This document shows positions 23,718-35,417 of a stretch of 64,000 nt of DNA, piece after piece. Within the stretch, counting starts at the first letter, position 1. Every line of letters begins with the position of its first letter. The DNA lies in assembly GCA_015680905.1 (NCBI GenBank), contig CM027382.1, positions 16,775,501 through 16,839,500 on the forward strand. Direction: 5' to 3'. The notes beneath the pieces were generated by a model. The model was not told the DNA's origin. It saw only the letters and a list, made by a program, of their open reading frames with translations, and searched no databases. The stretch is from Coptis chinensis. Taxonomy: Eukaryota > Streptophyta > Magnoliopsida > Ranunculales > Ranunculaceae. The position numbers and the translations under genes were made by a program.

Positions 23718-24297
23718 TAGGGGTGTGCATGGGTATCCGATTACCCTTAATCAAACTAGAACCGTAACCCGTTTATAGTAGTTTTGGGTCCTATAAAATG
23801 TTAAGTCCATTAAAAGTGGGTCTTTAAGAACCGAACTGATAAAGAACCGAACCCGTTATAACCGAATAATAAAAAATCAGTGGGTACCCAAACCGAAATC
23901 AGAACCGATTATTATGATTTTGATATATAAAGTTTAGTATTATATTACACTAAATAAATGCGAACGCAAACATTATATATATATTAGGTGTAAAATTCTA
24001 TTAAATATATAGGGGTAGTATAATAGTAATGTATGTTATTAAATGTATGTTTTGTAACATTACATTGAATATGTGTATGATAAATATTAATAATAATGTT
24101 AACAACTACACGCACGTATACTATGAATTAATTCATACATTGTATATATTAACTAATAAACGTGTACATGATAATATTTATTTAAGTGCACGTGCTTGAT
24201 ATATTACACATGCATATATGTATATATATGATAATGAATGCGTGCAATTCTAACAATTGTAGTACATGTACTTATTCTACATGTTAAAATTTGGCAT

Positions 24298-24332
<35 letters not shown>

Positions 24333-24691
24333 TTGTTCGATTTGAAATGCAAATTAATACACGCATACATACATTTTGTGAGATGCATTTTAAGTTTTTA
24401 AAAAAAATTCAAAAATTATTGAATTTAGGACTATTACAAGTGTTATTGTCGCACTAAAAACCAATTTTTATATCAGTTACGTAATTAAAAACATAATTTT
24501 AGTAATAATAATGTATAACCCGATAAGAAATCGAAACCCGAACAGGAACGACTTAATTAATGGGTATGATTCCGGCTTTTTTAAATATAAGAAAAAAACC
24601 GAAAAAACTGAACTCGGTAGGAATCGTTAAAAGTAGAACCGAATCCGAAACCGGTAAGAACCGAACTGGAACCGACCCATGAACACCCCTA
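23718..24691. mobile_element. hAT-like non-autonomous element inside the Harbinger element
   Basis: The ends TAGGGGTGTGCATGGGT and (reverse complement of the right end) TAGGGGTGTTCATGGGT form inverted repeats with one mismatch, and the start is the same as in the element at 2446. Flanks GGTGGAGG and GGTGGAAG match at 7 of 8 positions, as an aged 8-bp duplication. The 974-bp interior is AT-rich with AACCGAA/GAACCG words near both ends and no coding frame. Confidence 0.75.
24299..24331. repeat. (AT)n microsatellite
   Basis: About 33 bp of uninterrupted AT/TA dinucleotides inside the hAT-like element. Confidence 0.9.
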
Positions 24692-25600
24692 GGTGGAAGT
24701 CTGTATAGTGTAGTGTGTGTGCAGTGTAGTGTGTGTGGTGGTGTGAAGTGTGGACGAGTGGTGAAAAGTGCGCAGTTAGGTGGTGTGAAGTGTGGAGTGG
24801 TTTGCTGCTGCTGCTGGTGGCTCCTGTTGCTTCCAGGTGGCTGTTGGTGCAGTAGGTAGTGTGTGTGTGCTGCTGCGATTTTTGGTGGAGTGTGTGTAGG
24901 CGTGTGTGTGTGGTGGAGTTAGGTGTGTGCGTGTGTGCTGCCTCTTGCTGCTTGGTGCGCTGCCTGAAATTGTTTCGGGGTTTGAAGGGGTCAATTGTGG
25001 GATGAGAGTTTGCGTTTAGTTTAATGCGTAGGTTAGGAATAGAGTATCATCAGTTTACGGTCTCCCCTCTAAATACTCAACTTATTTAGGAAAAGACCCT
25101 AATTGCCCATCTAGTAAGGGGAAAATCCTAATTGGCAGGGGGGTCGGAACGGGACGGGACGGTACTGGCTATGTGAGTCTGGGGCTGAGTGTTTTGAGTC
25201 TATGATCGTGATTTTGGGATAAAACCAAAAGACGAGCATTATAGTTGTGTAGTTGATATGCATTTTGAGGCAGATGAATTATAGAAAGCGTACAAGCTAG
25301 TGAAGGATTCAGAGAATGCGGTTCACTTTCAAATTTTTATGCTTGAGTTAGTATGTTGGCAGTTCACTTTCTTAACTCATCATTGTTTTAAGTATATTAA
25401 CTTAATTTGTATGCTTATTAATTAGATATGACAATGTAATGGACAAATGAGATGGACAATATTCTTATCGATATCGAGTTATTTCTGGGTTATAAGAATG
25501 AGAACAGATTTCTTCCAATATAAAAAAAAGTGTGAAAAAAAAAACACTCTAAAACACATTTACATTTGGTATCAACTTGACTATTAGTCATATAACTCAT
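24692..25600. other. GT-rich, low-complexity part of the Harbinger element
   Basis: From 24700 to 24960 the + strand is dominated by GTGTGTG, GGTGTGAAGTGTGG and GCTGCTGCTG words. After that no feature is recognisable until the Myb-like tail at 25605. Open frames here are products of the simple sequence. Confidence 0.55.
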
Positions 25601-25604
25601 CCGA

Positions 25605-25808
25605 GTGAAGACCTTACGATGGATAACATACGATATTACTAGTGTAACTATGCAACAGGGGTTTGAATGGAGTTATATAGAACAGAAGATCATAGCTAGC
25701 AACGAGGTTTGGAATCAAGCTATAGCGCGTGATCCGAGTATGAAAAAATATAGAAATAGAATTTATTCAAGGCACAATTTTATGTGTTTGGATAACAATG
25801 GCTGTTAA
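25605..25808 (+). pseudogene. C-terminal scrap of a Myb/SANT-like domain
   Basis: The frame contains VWNQAIARDPSMKKYRNRIY followed by SRHNFMCLDNNGC, which resembles the end of the plant Myb_DNA-bind_3 domain (AW..yi..dP.ak.yrn...p.yd.L). The rest of the domain is not visible upstream. It probably derives from a second copy of the accessory gene or a nested element. Confidence 0.4.
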
Positions 25809-26180
25809 GATCTATTGTACTTTGACTTTATTTTATGGTTGTTTCAAAAGACATACTATTACTATTAATGTTGAGTTACATTGTCTTTAATTTTCTTTAT
25901 TTTGTATTTTAGTTTTAGTTTTAGACTTCATTGAGTTTGAAAACTAAAAAAAAATATTTCCAAAAAGTTGAAATATTATTTCCCATAGGAAAAAAAAACT
26001 ATGTAAACAAACACTAGCAAAACTGGCCAATCCCATATTTTCTCACTAGAAATTTTTGCAAACAAACACTAGCAAACTGAAATTTTCCTACTACACATTA
26101 GCATGCCAAAGCTCTAGTGGAAAAACACTGGCAAATTTAATATTTTCCCACTAGAAGTTTGCCACTAAACAAACACAACC

Positions 26181-28369
26181 TTAGGGTCAACAAGAATGAA
26201 GGTATACTAAACTCATGTGATTGTCTATCTAATTAAGGATGTAAATATGGACACAAGTACAGAAATAGAAAGAGGTACAAAAGCATGCAATGACCTAACT
26301 CTACTAAAAAAAGAATTTAAATAACATGAAAACATAGAGGCAGTGTCAGAGCCAGAAATTTATTCCATGGTGAGTCGACTAGCACTATAAATTTACTCAA
26401 TTAGACGCCACACATATTTTTCTTGTTTCTCTTAGTTTAATATTTTCAGTCCATTATTTGATTTTTATTTATTTGCTTTTTATTACTTTTGTTATACAAA
26501 CAAACAATTTTTCGTTTATAATTTCAATTTTAAAAAATCAAAATCTATTATAGTTTAGGAAATGTAATTTTCAAATTTGAATTACAAATAAAACTTAGTT
26601 CATTATATTGTTTGTTTTGTTAATTGATTTAATTTTCAATGATAAAGCGCATCTACTTGTCTAATCTCTCATTTCTCTACCATTTTTTTTTTCTCTCCCT
26701 ATATAAAAGCTAAATGAAATGCCATGTGGCTTCTGATAGTTGGAGGAGCATGCTTACATATAATATGAGAAACTTACAATAGCAATACCAAATGATTATA
26801 TTTCTCTTCAGTTGAAGTAAGTGTACAACCCATGTGGGCTGGTTCAGAGAGCTCTACTAACTAATATATAAAGTGGAAACTACTCTTAGACCCTTAGCAG
26901 AATAGCAGATATAACATAAGCCTTTACTCTATTTTACTCTAAATAGGGTAATATTGACAATTTAGAAATGCTCAAGCCTTAATGAAGTGGAGAATTTCAG
27001 GCGTGAAAAGTGGTACTTTTTCATCCAAAATTCAGGGTGAGCCGGGGCGTACCCTGGACCCCCCTGGCTCGTTCATACTTCATACAAGATTGACAAAACT
27101 AGTAAACATGCAAACAAAAGATTGACAAAACTAGTAAACATGCGAACAAAAGATTGATATGCATATATGCAAATTACGGCCCAACTACACAGTACGCACC
27201 ATACATGATAAGCATACGAAACCAACACCAGTACACCACTGACTTGACTATACCAATAATTCTAGAGGTAGAAAAGTAGTACAACAAATCGGTACTTGCC
27301 TTGCTCCTTTGATGCTAGAACCCAATGCAACTTTTAGAGATCAACACTAGTTTTCCTCCTAGGCGGCTCAAGCTATTCTCCTTTATTTTTATTTTATGTT
27401 ATCTCATCACATGTAGACCTAAACTTCTATTTATATAATCTACAGACCAAAATAAGAGTCATCTTCCAAATAAAATCCTATTTTTATTATGTCAGAAACC
27501 GCAGTGAACTGTTGTTTGTAGACAATTTTCATAATTTCTGGATCATCCAATAGCAATCAGCTCTGAAATCAGCCTGATGGACCTCGAGGTACCTTTTCGT
27601 AATGGAAATCCTTGTGCTCACCTCTTCTTATATCAGCAGAATATGGTTGTACAGAAAAACAAAGAAAACAACAAAAAACAAAAGAAAAAAACTGCTGGCC
27701 GACGTGGTTGCATTATCTGCAAATGTGCATCCTTTAATCACGAGCCTTAATAGATATATTAGAAATATACAAGTACTATCTTCTACTGACTACTGTGTTG
27801 TGGAAGTAATAGCTGACAGAAAGTTCAAGAGGATACATCAGATCCACATATGCGAAACGTTTCTATTTATAAGTACTATACATTCCATGCTTGTACAGTT
27901 TGCTGATATTGTTCGCTATTTGTATGGATCCTATTCCTGGGAAAATACAACCGTATAAAACCTGTGACGCATAAACATGTATGCAAAGGTCAAAGTAAGC
28001 ATCATCTATTAGCTGCATAAAACAATGCCTAAAGTCCTAACTACTGTCACGCTTGATAACAAATATAACATATGCTTAACAATACGCAGACATTTAAAAC
28101 AAAAATGAGAGACCCCTGAAGGCTGTAATACAATCAATGGCTATTAATAACTATAGTAAGCACTTCTGTATAGATGGCTTCGAGCACTACCAACTTGTTT
28201 ACAACTTTACTGAAATAACTTATGACTTAAGAATTGTATGATTATGCATCACTAATTCAGACTTGAGAGAACTTGAAAATACACAATTTACTCGCCATAG
28301 TTTTAAAATGAAAAAAGTGAATAGTCTACTGTCTTTTTATATAGGGTAAGGGTGTACCTCCGAAACCAG
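26181..28369. other. Intergenic spacer without a recognisable gene
   Basis: The stretch is AT-rich. A 31-bp piece (CATGC[A/G]AACAAAAGATTGA region) is duplicated near 27108-27155. The open frame at 27602-27958 shows no domain and includes a lysine-rich simple stretch; I do not regard it as a gene. The last part near the nuclease stop may be its 3' UTR. Confidence 0.5.
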
Positions 28370-31300
28370 TTAAAATTCATATCTGGGTGTCTGAAGCTTT
28401 GTGAGTTTGTCCCTCATAATCACTAGAAGAAACAGGTATCACATCAGTAAGGAAATACAAGAATAGCTCAGCTTTTATTTAAAAAAGGGGTAAAATAAAT
28501 AATCAGACAAGATAAAGCAAATTGTTCTGATAAGTATCTGCCCCAACATAATGAACACTAAGAAATGTAAATTGATATGTTATTTCAAGTACCTGCATCT
28601 TGATATCTTTCCTCTGTGGTAGCTGTATACAAACTCCTAATCAAATGAAGTTCCTCTGCAAGTAAATCTGTGCCTTCCTCAGCACTGAGCAAGACATAAA
28701 CTCGTGGCTTAAAACATTGAGGATTAAACCTAAACAGCAAAACGAAGAACAACAGGTAAAAAAATCCCAGGCCAACTTCTACCAACATCTGTTCCGTGAG
28801 ATGAAAGACAATTGTGGTCATATGCCTTTGAGAACATGAACACAAGCTATATACATTGTTTTTCTTTTACTTGAAACTCATATTCGTATAGAAACATATG
28901 GGACAATCTCTTTATGCTAATCCATGCTAATTTAAGGAAAATATTGCTGAAAGCGGACTAAGTTGGCCGCATGCGCAACATTCTTGGTCTAAATTATTTG
29001 GTCAACTACAACTGATGTGTCTCTTCTAAAGCAACACTAATGGATAGAATGGTTCAATTCAAAAACGCCCAGTTACAGAAATTAATATCATCAGTGGAAT
29101 ATGACTTCTAATCTCTAGGAATCGAATGTAAGCATGGAGGCTATCTGAATTATATATCATTCAGTTTATCTACAGATGTCATCTCCACATCATATACGAG
29201 CAGTAGAACTAGTTCTTCTGCTTCCCTTTTAACCAAGTGCTACAAAGTATATATTTCAAACATTTTTTGCTGAAAATGAAACATGGAAGGCTTCTACCTA
29301 CAAGACTTTATTGTGTATTGGTATTGGATGATATTAGTTACAAAGGAGCTCACTAAGAGAGAAATAATAAAAGAAACGGCAATTTAAGTAGCAAAACAGC
29401 AGTATTCTTATTGAACACAAATTGATCATTCCACAACTCCTAGAATTAATATACCAGAATCTCATTTTAGTGAGTAAATATTTAATATTCACTCCCATGA
29501 TATTAGCCTCCCCGGAAATGAGAAAATATTAAACTATGTCTCATACTGCCGCTAATGATATTTTAAAAAAAGTAACCAGTTTGATTCTGGAACATAAAAT
29601 CCGATTTTCACCTATCCCAGTCCACCTTCATACCTTGTACAGCCCATGACTGAACCAGATTTGAAGAAGAGTGACTAAATCAAAAAGGAACTGGAGGGGG
29701 AACTAAAGGATTAAGTGTATGAAACATCTTGAAGAAAGAAAGGAAATAAATGAGCTAGCCTAGTCTAGGTGTTTGGCAAAGGGAGAAGTCCCTGCCCACA
29801 AACGAAGCTGTATGCAAGTGACTTAGAAAACACTAGGTCAAAATGCATCTTACGAACTTAATCGCTATGAGCAACCGAAACATGATTGATACCTGTCCAA
29901 TGATACATCATATACTGATTTTGCATTTTTTCCTCTTTGTGTTCCATAAACAATTGCATCTGTCAAGACAATTTGCTTGTTCACATAAATAGGTACCTGC
30001 ATATGATAGTTCAGTTAAAAGAAACTTCACAGAGAAAAGAAAACGCTCTTAATAATTTTTTTAAGAAAACTCTCTTGAAACGACCGTGTTAATACTACCT
30101 TGCATCTTTTTGCAACATTTATGGCATCTGATGGACGTGCATCTGCAGTTAACATAGCTTTTTCCCCAGGCTGCAGATTATGAAAACCATGATATAAAGA
30201 TAAAAGACCTTTCACTTACAAGTAAATTGCTAATGCTATTATAAACAGAGAAAACAGAACAGCAGTCCCGTCCTACGAATTCGAGGATGAGTTACCCCTA
30301 CCTTGCAGAAAAATATTCTAGCATAGTATGTATTCACAATCCTTTCTGTAATTCGCACCATTTTTACCTGGATTGCGGAAACAAAGTAAACTAATTTAAG
30401 TTCAGACGAACAAAGAAGATCATCTCACGTCTAAATAGGAATCATAATAAATGGAGTTCCAAGGCATGAAATAAGGATTCACGAAGGTGCCAACTAGCTT
30501 AGTTGGTAAAACCTTTGGGTGGCGATACCAGAGGTCTGGGGTTCGAACCCCGCCAGCACTGCCGAGTTACTGATCCCATAAAATAGGCTTGCCCACTTAA
30601 ACTAAAGAGGGGGGGATTCACACTTCCCCTTAAGAAGGTCAATTGTGTTTTTAGCATCATTATAGTCTGATATGTCATGGAGCGTGAAGGTCGGTCAATT
30701 CGCGTTTTATCACCATTCTAGTCTGAGATATCATGGAGTGTGAAGGTCCTTACCTCGTAACCAAGTTTATCTGCTACATTTTTCAAAAACTGAAACTCGC
30801 TTGGGCACTCCTGCATCAGGACAACATCTCAGTATTAAGTACAACTACAAGAGAAAACATAGTATGGGGGGTGGTGAAACCTCACCCCATCGTCATCCTC
30901 CCTTAAGGCGTGTATAAGCTTCTCAATTGCAAACTCTCCTGCACTAACAAACAATAACAATTAGTTATGCACAAAAATCATTCAAATGTATACTGAATAC
31001 CCCATTACAGCAAATTAGTTAATATATACTTTGATTTTCAGCGTATTTTTTCCTTAGTTTTTTATCGTGGGTTTTATTCTTTGCAATGCAAAGGAAAGAA
31101 GACGCTTATTTTTACTCAAAAGACAAGCATATGTCTGAAATCACTCGTGTGAATAACTACTCGTCTCTATGAGGCCTACTTAGTTTTATAAATTATGCCG
31201 TAAAAGATAATAGAAGAAAAAGTTTCAAAAATATACCAATACGACAAGAAGTGAGTAAAGGTGCAACAAGGTCAGTATTCACATACCAACAATAATTGGT

Positions 31301-32515
31301 AATAACCAATCTCCTTCACAAGCAACTTTAAGAAAAATTGTTGGACTTTGAAAGCGACGAAGAAACTCATGTCCAACGGAACTAAAATTAGTTTTGGAAT
31401 CCATTGCTTGAACTGAGTAAGGAAGTAACAGACCATTGTTCCATCCTGTCTCCTCTACAAACCCGCGACTCCGTAAATGATAGTGCCTAATAGTTTCTGC
31501 AACAATTAGGGTAATCAGGGCTAACTAGCAACGATCTAAGCAATTAAACAGGCCTGGATATAGTGTAAGCACAGAATCCCTTAACTAGTTAAAATCCAAT
31601 TCAACTTTCAGAAAAAACAAGGAATGAAGGATCCAAACAAGGAAAAACTGCAACTTGTAAAAGTATTTCTATTCAAGTGCAACACAAAATTACAACGATA
31701 AATGATCCAAAAAACATAAATTTTGCATCTAACTGTGATGTAGGTGCATACATCACCAACCACACACACACATTTTCTGTGTGGTCCATACCGTTTACTT
31801 ATGTTTTCCAACTTCCTATTCTTTTTCTCTCAATGCACCATTAATTAAGGATAAAGATGTGAAAGAGAAGTTATTCTTTATTGAAAATGAGAAAAATGAG
31901 GTGCCAGAGATATCGTAAATTATAGCAAGAGAACATTGAAGTTTCCACGAAAATATGCTATAGAATCCACTCCTAATACTTTATATGGTTAATTAACTCT
32001 GTCTTTCAGTACAATACCAGCTTAACTAGTCCCAAAAACTTTATCCACTACATACAAAGTACTAAACCACAGTTCTAATGAGAAACTACAAACTACAAAA
32101 ACACATATCAGAAGACAATTTCAAAATAGATAATATAGTTTTAGTCAACAATAAAAGTCAAACTTTGAACGACAAAAGAAAAACAAGTTAAGAGGTTCTG
32201 ACCTGAGACCAGGATAGCAGCTTCCACATAATCATCATCACTATCATCTTGATTCCTCAGTCTTTTACCAAAGTTTCTCCCATTATAATTATTAGAAGAA
32301 GAAAAAGAAGAGGCTTTACATGAAATGTAAATAGATTTATTACTATTATTATTATTAGTTTCATCTCTAAAACCGCCTTTTACAACTGCAAACCGAAAAC
32401 AAGAGGAGGAATTATTTAGTAATTGGTGAGAATTGAACAAGTTGGAGAATTTGTGGAGTTGGAAATGAACACTGTGCATTGTCTCGATATTAATGAGTAA
32501 AGCAAGCTTCTTCAA
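28370..32515 (-). CDS. Bifunctional nuclease in basal defence (BBD/BFN, DUF151), nine exons
   Basis: Plant BBD proteins combine a BFN/DUF151 nuclease domain with a C-terminal UVR-like helical segment. They were linked to defence and hormone responses, with RNase/DNase activity (family knowledge). Exons inferred on the - strand, 5' to 3': 32515-32203, 31496-31287, 30938-30886, 30810-30754, 30367-30302, 30170-30099, 29996-29893, 28707-28593, 28422-28370. Landmarks: acidic DDSDDDYVEAAILVS at the end of exon 1; GHEFLRRFQSPTIFLKVACE in exon 2; GEFAIEKLIHALREDDDG; KMVRITERIVNTYYAR; the hallmark ADARPSDAINVAKRCK; VPIYVNKQIVLTDAI; AEELHLIRSLYTATTEERYQ; final RDKLTKLQTPRYEF. Borders are GT..AG and phases fit. 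The start is the ATG at 32515; an in-frame ATG at 32479 is an alternative. The serine/asparagine-rich N-terminus could be a transit peptide. A SINE lies in the intron 30368-30753. Confidence 0.9.
30483..30613 (+). mobile_element. tRNA-derived SINE (copy 2), in a BBD intron
   Basis: The head reads like a tRNA: box A TAGCTTAGTTGG, a GATACCAGAGGTC middle and box B GGTTCGAACCC. A tail GAGTTACTGATC...AGGCTTG is shared with the copy at 22219-22344. The 8-bp repeat GGATTCAC flanks it (30475-30482 and 30614-30621). Orientation is opposite to the host gene. The body of about 131 bp and the non-tRNA tail exclude a genuine tRNA gene. Confidence 0.82.
30637..30749 (+). repeat. Tandem duplication of a ~56-bp unit
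   Basis: GGTCAATTGTGTTTTTAGCA... (from 30637) recurs as GGTCAATTCGCGTTTTATCA... (from 30693); both end in a CATGGAG[C/T]GTGAAGGTC block. It lies between the SINE and the next BBD exon. Confidence 0.7.
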
Positions 32516-32963
32516 ATGAAAACAAAAAGATAGAAATGGTAAGAGTTTGAAGAGCGTTGAATTAGATTAACGACTATGACTTTTTTACAATAATAATAAT
32601 AATTTCGTGTTTTAGAAGAGAGGGAGAGATGACGAACTGATATATTGGCACATGTTTCGGCATTTTCAATGTTTCGATATTTTCAATATTACGACGTGAC
32701 GGACCTGTCGGTGCATCCACAACTAAACATGCAGGAGGCAACCATATATTCAAGTTCCATCACTAATAGCAGTATTAAGTAGATGCTAAATACTGATGCT
32801 CGTTTATTAACTTAAGTACACCACCACTCCACCCAATTTCCAGGCACGCCACATGATTATTTTCCACACACAGAGATTCAGTCTGAATGAAGGAAAATTT
32901 TGACATTAGCATTTTGTGTGTCGTGAAACACATTTTTGGCACCAAAAAATGAGATAAGATGAT
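32516..32963. promoter_or_regulatory. Upstream region of the BBD gene and flank of the Tat element
   Basis: This is 5' UTR/promoter space of the nuclease gene (no TATA box is convincing). About 32733-32812 is similar to the sequence on both sides of the copia insertion (47005-47043 plus 58424-58475): ACCATATAT[T/C]CAAGTTCC, ATCACTAATA, GATGCTCGTT. It is therefore an older duplicated or dispersed sequence. Confidence 0.4.
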
Positions 32964-33105
32964 TGTGATTGCCAAGAACACCTAATGTTATATGATGCTT
33001 TTAGATCACACAATTCATAATGGTGATATGAATGAAAGACTCGGAAGAATCAAGTCGGAAATAATGTTTTTATTGATCAATGTTAAGAAACTTTACAATC
33101 GCTCT

Positions 33106-33137
<32 letters not shown>

Positions 33138-33378
33138 CTTTTTTTTTTATGATTTTTTCCCAGAATGAATCGAATTAATCTTTTTCTTTCTTATCCAGTC
33201 TTTATATAGTCCTTTTTACTAGCTTTGACCCAATCCGATGACATCAGTCCCTTGTATTTCTTTCTCATTTCCCGCCTTCTACCTGCAACACAATTCAAAA
33301 CCCACGAGATCTATCGAGATATGCCAATATATCAAGTTTTAAAATATTGAAATAAACGTATTTATAGTTACGACTACA
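32964..33378 (-). repeat. 3' LTR of the Tat element
   Basis: Matches 44189-44615 along its length (TGTGATTGCC start, CACGAGATCTATCGAGATAT, ATTTATAG block, ACTACA end). It carries a ~46-bp near-pure T tract at about 33111-33149, where the other LTR has a CT-rich TCTCTCTTTC stretch, plus small deletions. Confidence 0.92.
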
Positions 33379-34075
33379 TTGCCCCCTCTCGAAATCTTGA
33401 AATTTTCATTTGAAATTCCAACTTTTTGAGAAGCAATTATATCAGATAACGGATATGAAAACTATCGGGCCCAAATAACCACCCAGTCCAATGTTTCAAA
33501 AGTATAAATTTAAACCTCTTTAGCTTCTTCAGTACGCTTCCAAACACAAAAACTCTTTAGCTTCTTCAGTACGCTTCCAAACACAAAAAAAAACTATGGT
33601 TTTATTCTTTTTCAACTTTCCAGAACTCATCACTCTTGCAACAGAAGGTATGTTCTTTCATTTTGCACTTCGTTAATCTTTCTAAAACATGCATTGATAT
33701 ACTTACTTTAGTAATAATAGATATGACAATTTGTTTTAACTTTAGTTTTTGGCATCTGAATCCCTTAATTCTGCATGTACGTGTGTGCTACTACTTATGC
33801 AATGACATACATTACTACCTTAAACTTCAAAACATGTAAAAGTTCGAATCTTTTTATTTCTAACATTGTTTTCATCTTTTTGTTTGTTCTGGCTTTACTA
33901 TCGGCATGTATCACAATATTTCTGATACTATTGTATTCCGATATAAATCTATACATTAGTATTTCCGATGATTCACCTCTTATATCGATACTGCGGATAC
34001 TCTAATATCATGCTGCTAATAACACTTTGTAAATTATGAATTGACGATATTTAAAATACCTTTGTCATTCCTTCT

Positions 34076-35390
34076 TTGTGTATAGCCGTTTCAATGGCCA
34101 GTGAAGATACCATTTCTAATGCTAGTCTCCCTTCTGAGGACACCATATCATATCGGATGATATCCTTTCTGACGATATACTCCCTGATGATAGACCTTAC
34201 AGCTAAAACTTTGCTTCCACTTCAACCAATAAATCTTGGCCCTAGATTTCGTGGAACCTATCTTATGTTGTAGAAGGTGTTCCCTGCCATCCCTTTGAAA
34301 CCACTAACTTTGAATCTGAGGGCGATACTATAGAAGATACCAGCCGATTGAGCGAGGGACTTTGTGGTTTTTTCATCAAGCGACCAAACCTAGCTTTAGT
34401 TCAAGCCGCCTATCAAATTCCCTCCTCCCTTTATTTACAACATTACGCTGGTACTCGGGCTTTTACTTAATGTTCGAGTGGTACCAAGAATGGAATCATT
34501 GTTACTGTTGGCCAATTCGCTGCTGGACTAAGATTTCCTTTATCCACCCTCGATCGTGAAGTATTGAACCATTTGAACATTTCTCCTGGTAAGGGTATGG
34601 GTAACTTCGGAGGTTAATGTTTGTCTGTAATTACTACAATAGCCACCTCTCTCCCGATAGATATGAAGCTGACTGTATTAATTAGGCTATCTGATATTCT
34701 TATGCACTATAGATTTTGTGAAAAGATTATCGGATACTTTTATCCCAAAAAACATACCCACCGAAACATTAGGGGTATTCTTAGAAAAAACCGTAATAGC
34801 GACAAACAGTGGACCCAGTATCCGATTATTGTTATGGGTAATTGGGAAAGTGCCGATAGCTCAACAAATCCTCCTTTGAAACATCAAGTCTTCAACTCCG
34901 CAGGTACGTCCTCCCTTTGATTTGTTCTCGCTCTTTAGATCTCGGAAATCCCATATCTGATATCACTCTTCTTTACGTCTTTTCAGTACTTCTCCCTCAT
35001 TTTGCCAAAGCTCGTGCGAATTTCGAGAGAGTGCTCAGACTTCTGGAAGGGACTGAAGAAACTGTCGATATTAAGACTGGTGCTGATAAAGAAGGGAATC
35101 TCAAAATCACTGTTCCCCTTCCCGATATCTCAAACTATCACACACCTCTTTATGTACTCAAACACCGAGCTCTTCAAAAAATGGGTCAGTCGCCAACTCC
35201 CACTCAATCTCCTTTAAAAGAAACCCCTGACGATCTTTCCTTTCTCGTATCCTCCTTTGCCTTGCATGGCTTGCCTCCTAAACTTCCCAAAAGTTTCTAT
35301 GAATATTTAGATAACAATTGTTCCATGAGTCCCAATCTTTTCCTTGAGATTAAAGAAGAAGTTCCTGACTTTTATGAATATCCAATTTAA
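34076..35390 (+). pseudogene. Antisense extra ORF of the Tat element, N-terminal part
   Basis: The + strand, opposite to gag-pol, holds a long protein-like region. It reads SLPSEDTISYRMISFLTIYS, then after frame changes RPNLALVQAAYQIPSSLYLQ, FAAGLRFPLSTLDREVLNHL, NISPG, and further PHFAKARANFERVLRLLEG and LPDISNYHTPLYVLKHRALQ. The FPLSTLDREVLNHLNISPG part resembles the plant 'putative gypsy type transposon' domain (PF04195) (from memory, weak). Sequence 34910-34985 (GTACGTCC to TTTTCAG) looks like an intron. Extra ORFs in this position are known from plant Tat elements; their role is unknown. Stops at 34274 and 34468 suggest decay or further introns. Confidence 0.45.
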
Positions 35391-35417
35391 CAAAGTATAT
35401 TTAATGAGCATCTTTTA

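Larger units (their letters stand above)
19656..26180 (+). mobile_element. PIF/Harbinger DNA transposon, complete ends, decayed genes
   Basis: The 6.5-kb element has 23-bp terminal inverted repeats (both contain TGTTTGTTTAGTGGCAAA, two mismatches overall), starting GG. It is flanked by TTA at 19653-19655 and 26181-26183, the TWA target duplication of this superfamily. Subterminal copies of AAATTTTCCTACTAGAAAT and GGCAAA-like words occur at both ends (19785-19870 and 26030-26160). It encodes the two expected genes, a DDE transposase (20728-21878) and a Myb/SANT-like protein (22494-23484), both damaged. A SINE (22219-22344) and a hAT-like element (23718-24691) are nested inside. Confidence 0.88.

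Noticed and set aside
24776-24994. Small T/H/P-rich ORF on the - strand
   Set aside because: Translation of GTGTGTG and GCTGCTG simple sequence in the Harbinger element.
27602-27958. 118-codon ORF between Harbinger and the nuclease gene
   Set aside because: Begins with a lysine/threonine simple stretch, no recognisable domain, no codon or context support.
30487-30560. Genuine tRNA gene on the + strand
   Set aside because: Boxes A and B are present, but the unit has a non-tRNA tail, 8-bp direct repeats and a second copy at 22219-22344 with the same tail, so it is a SINE.
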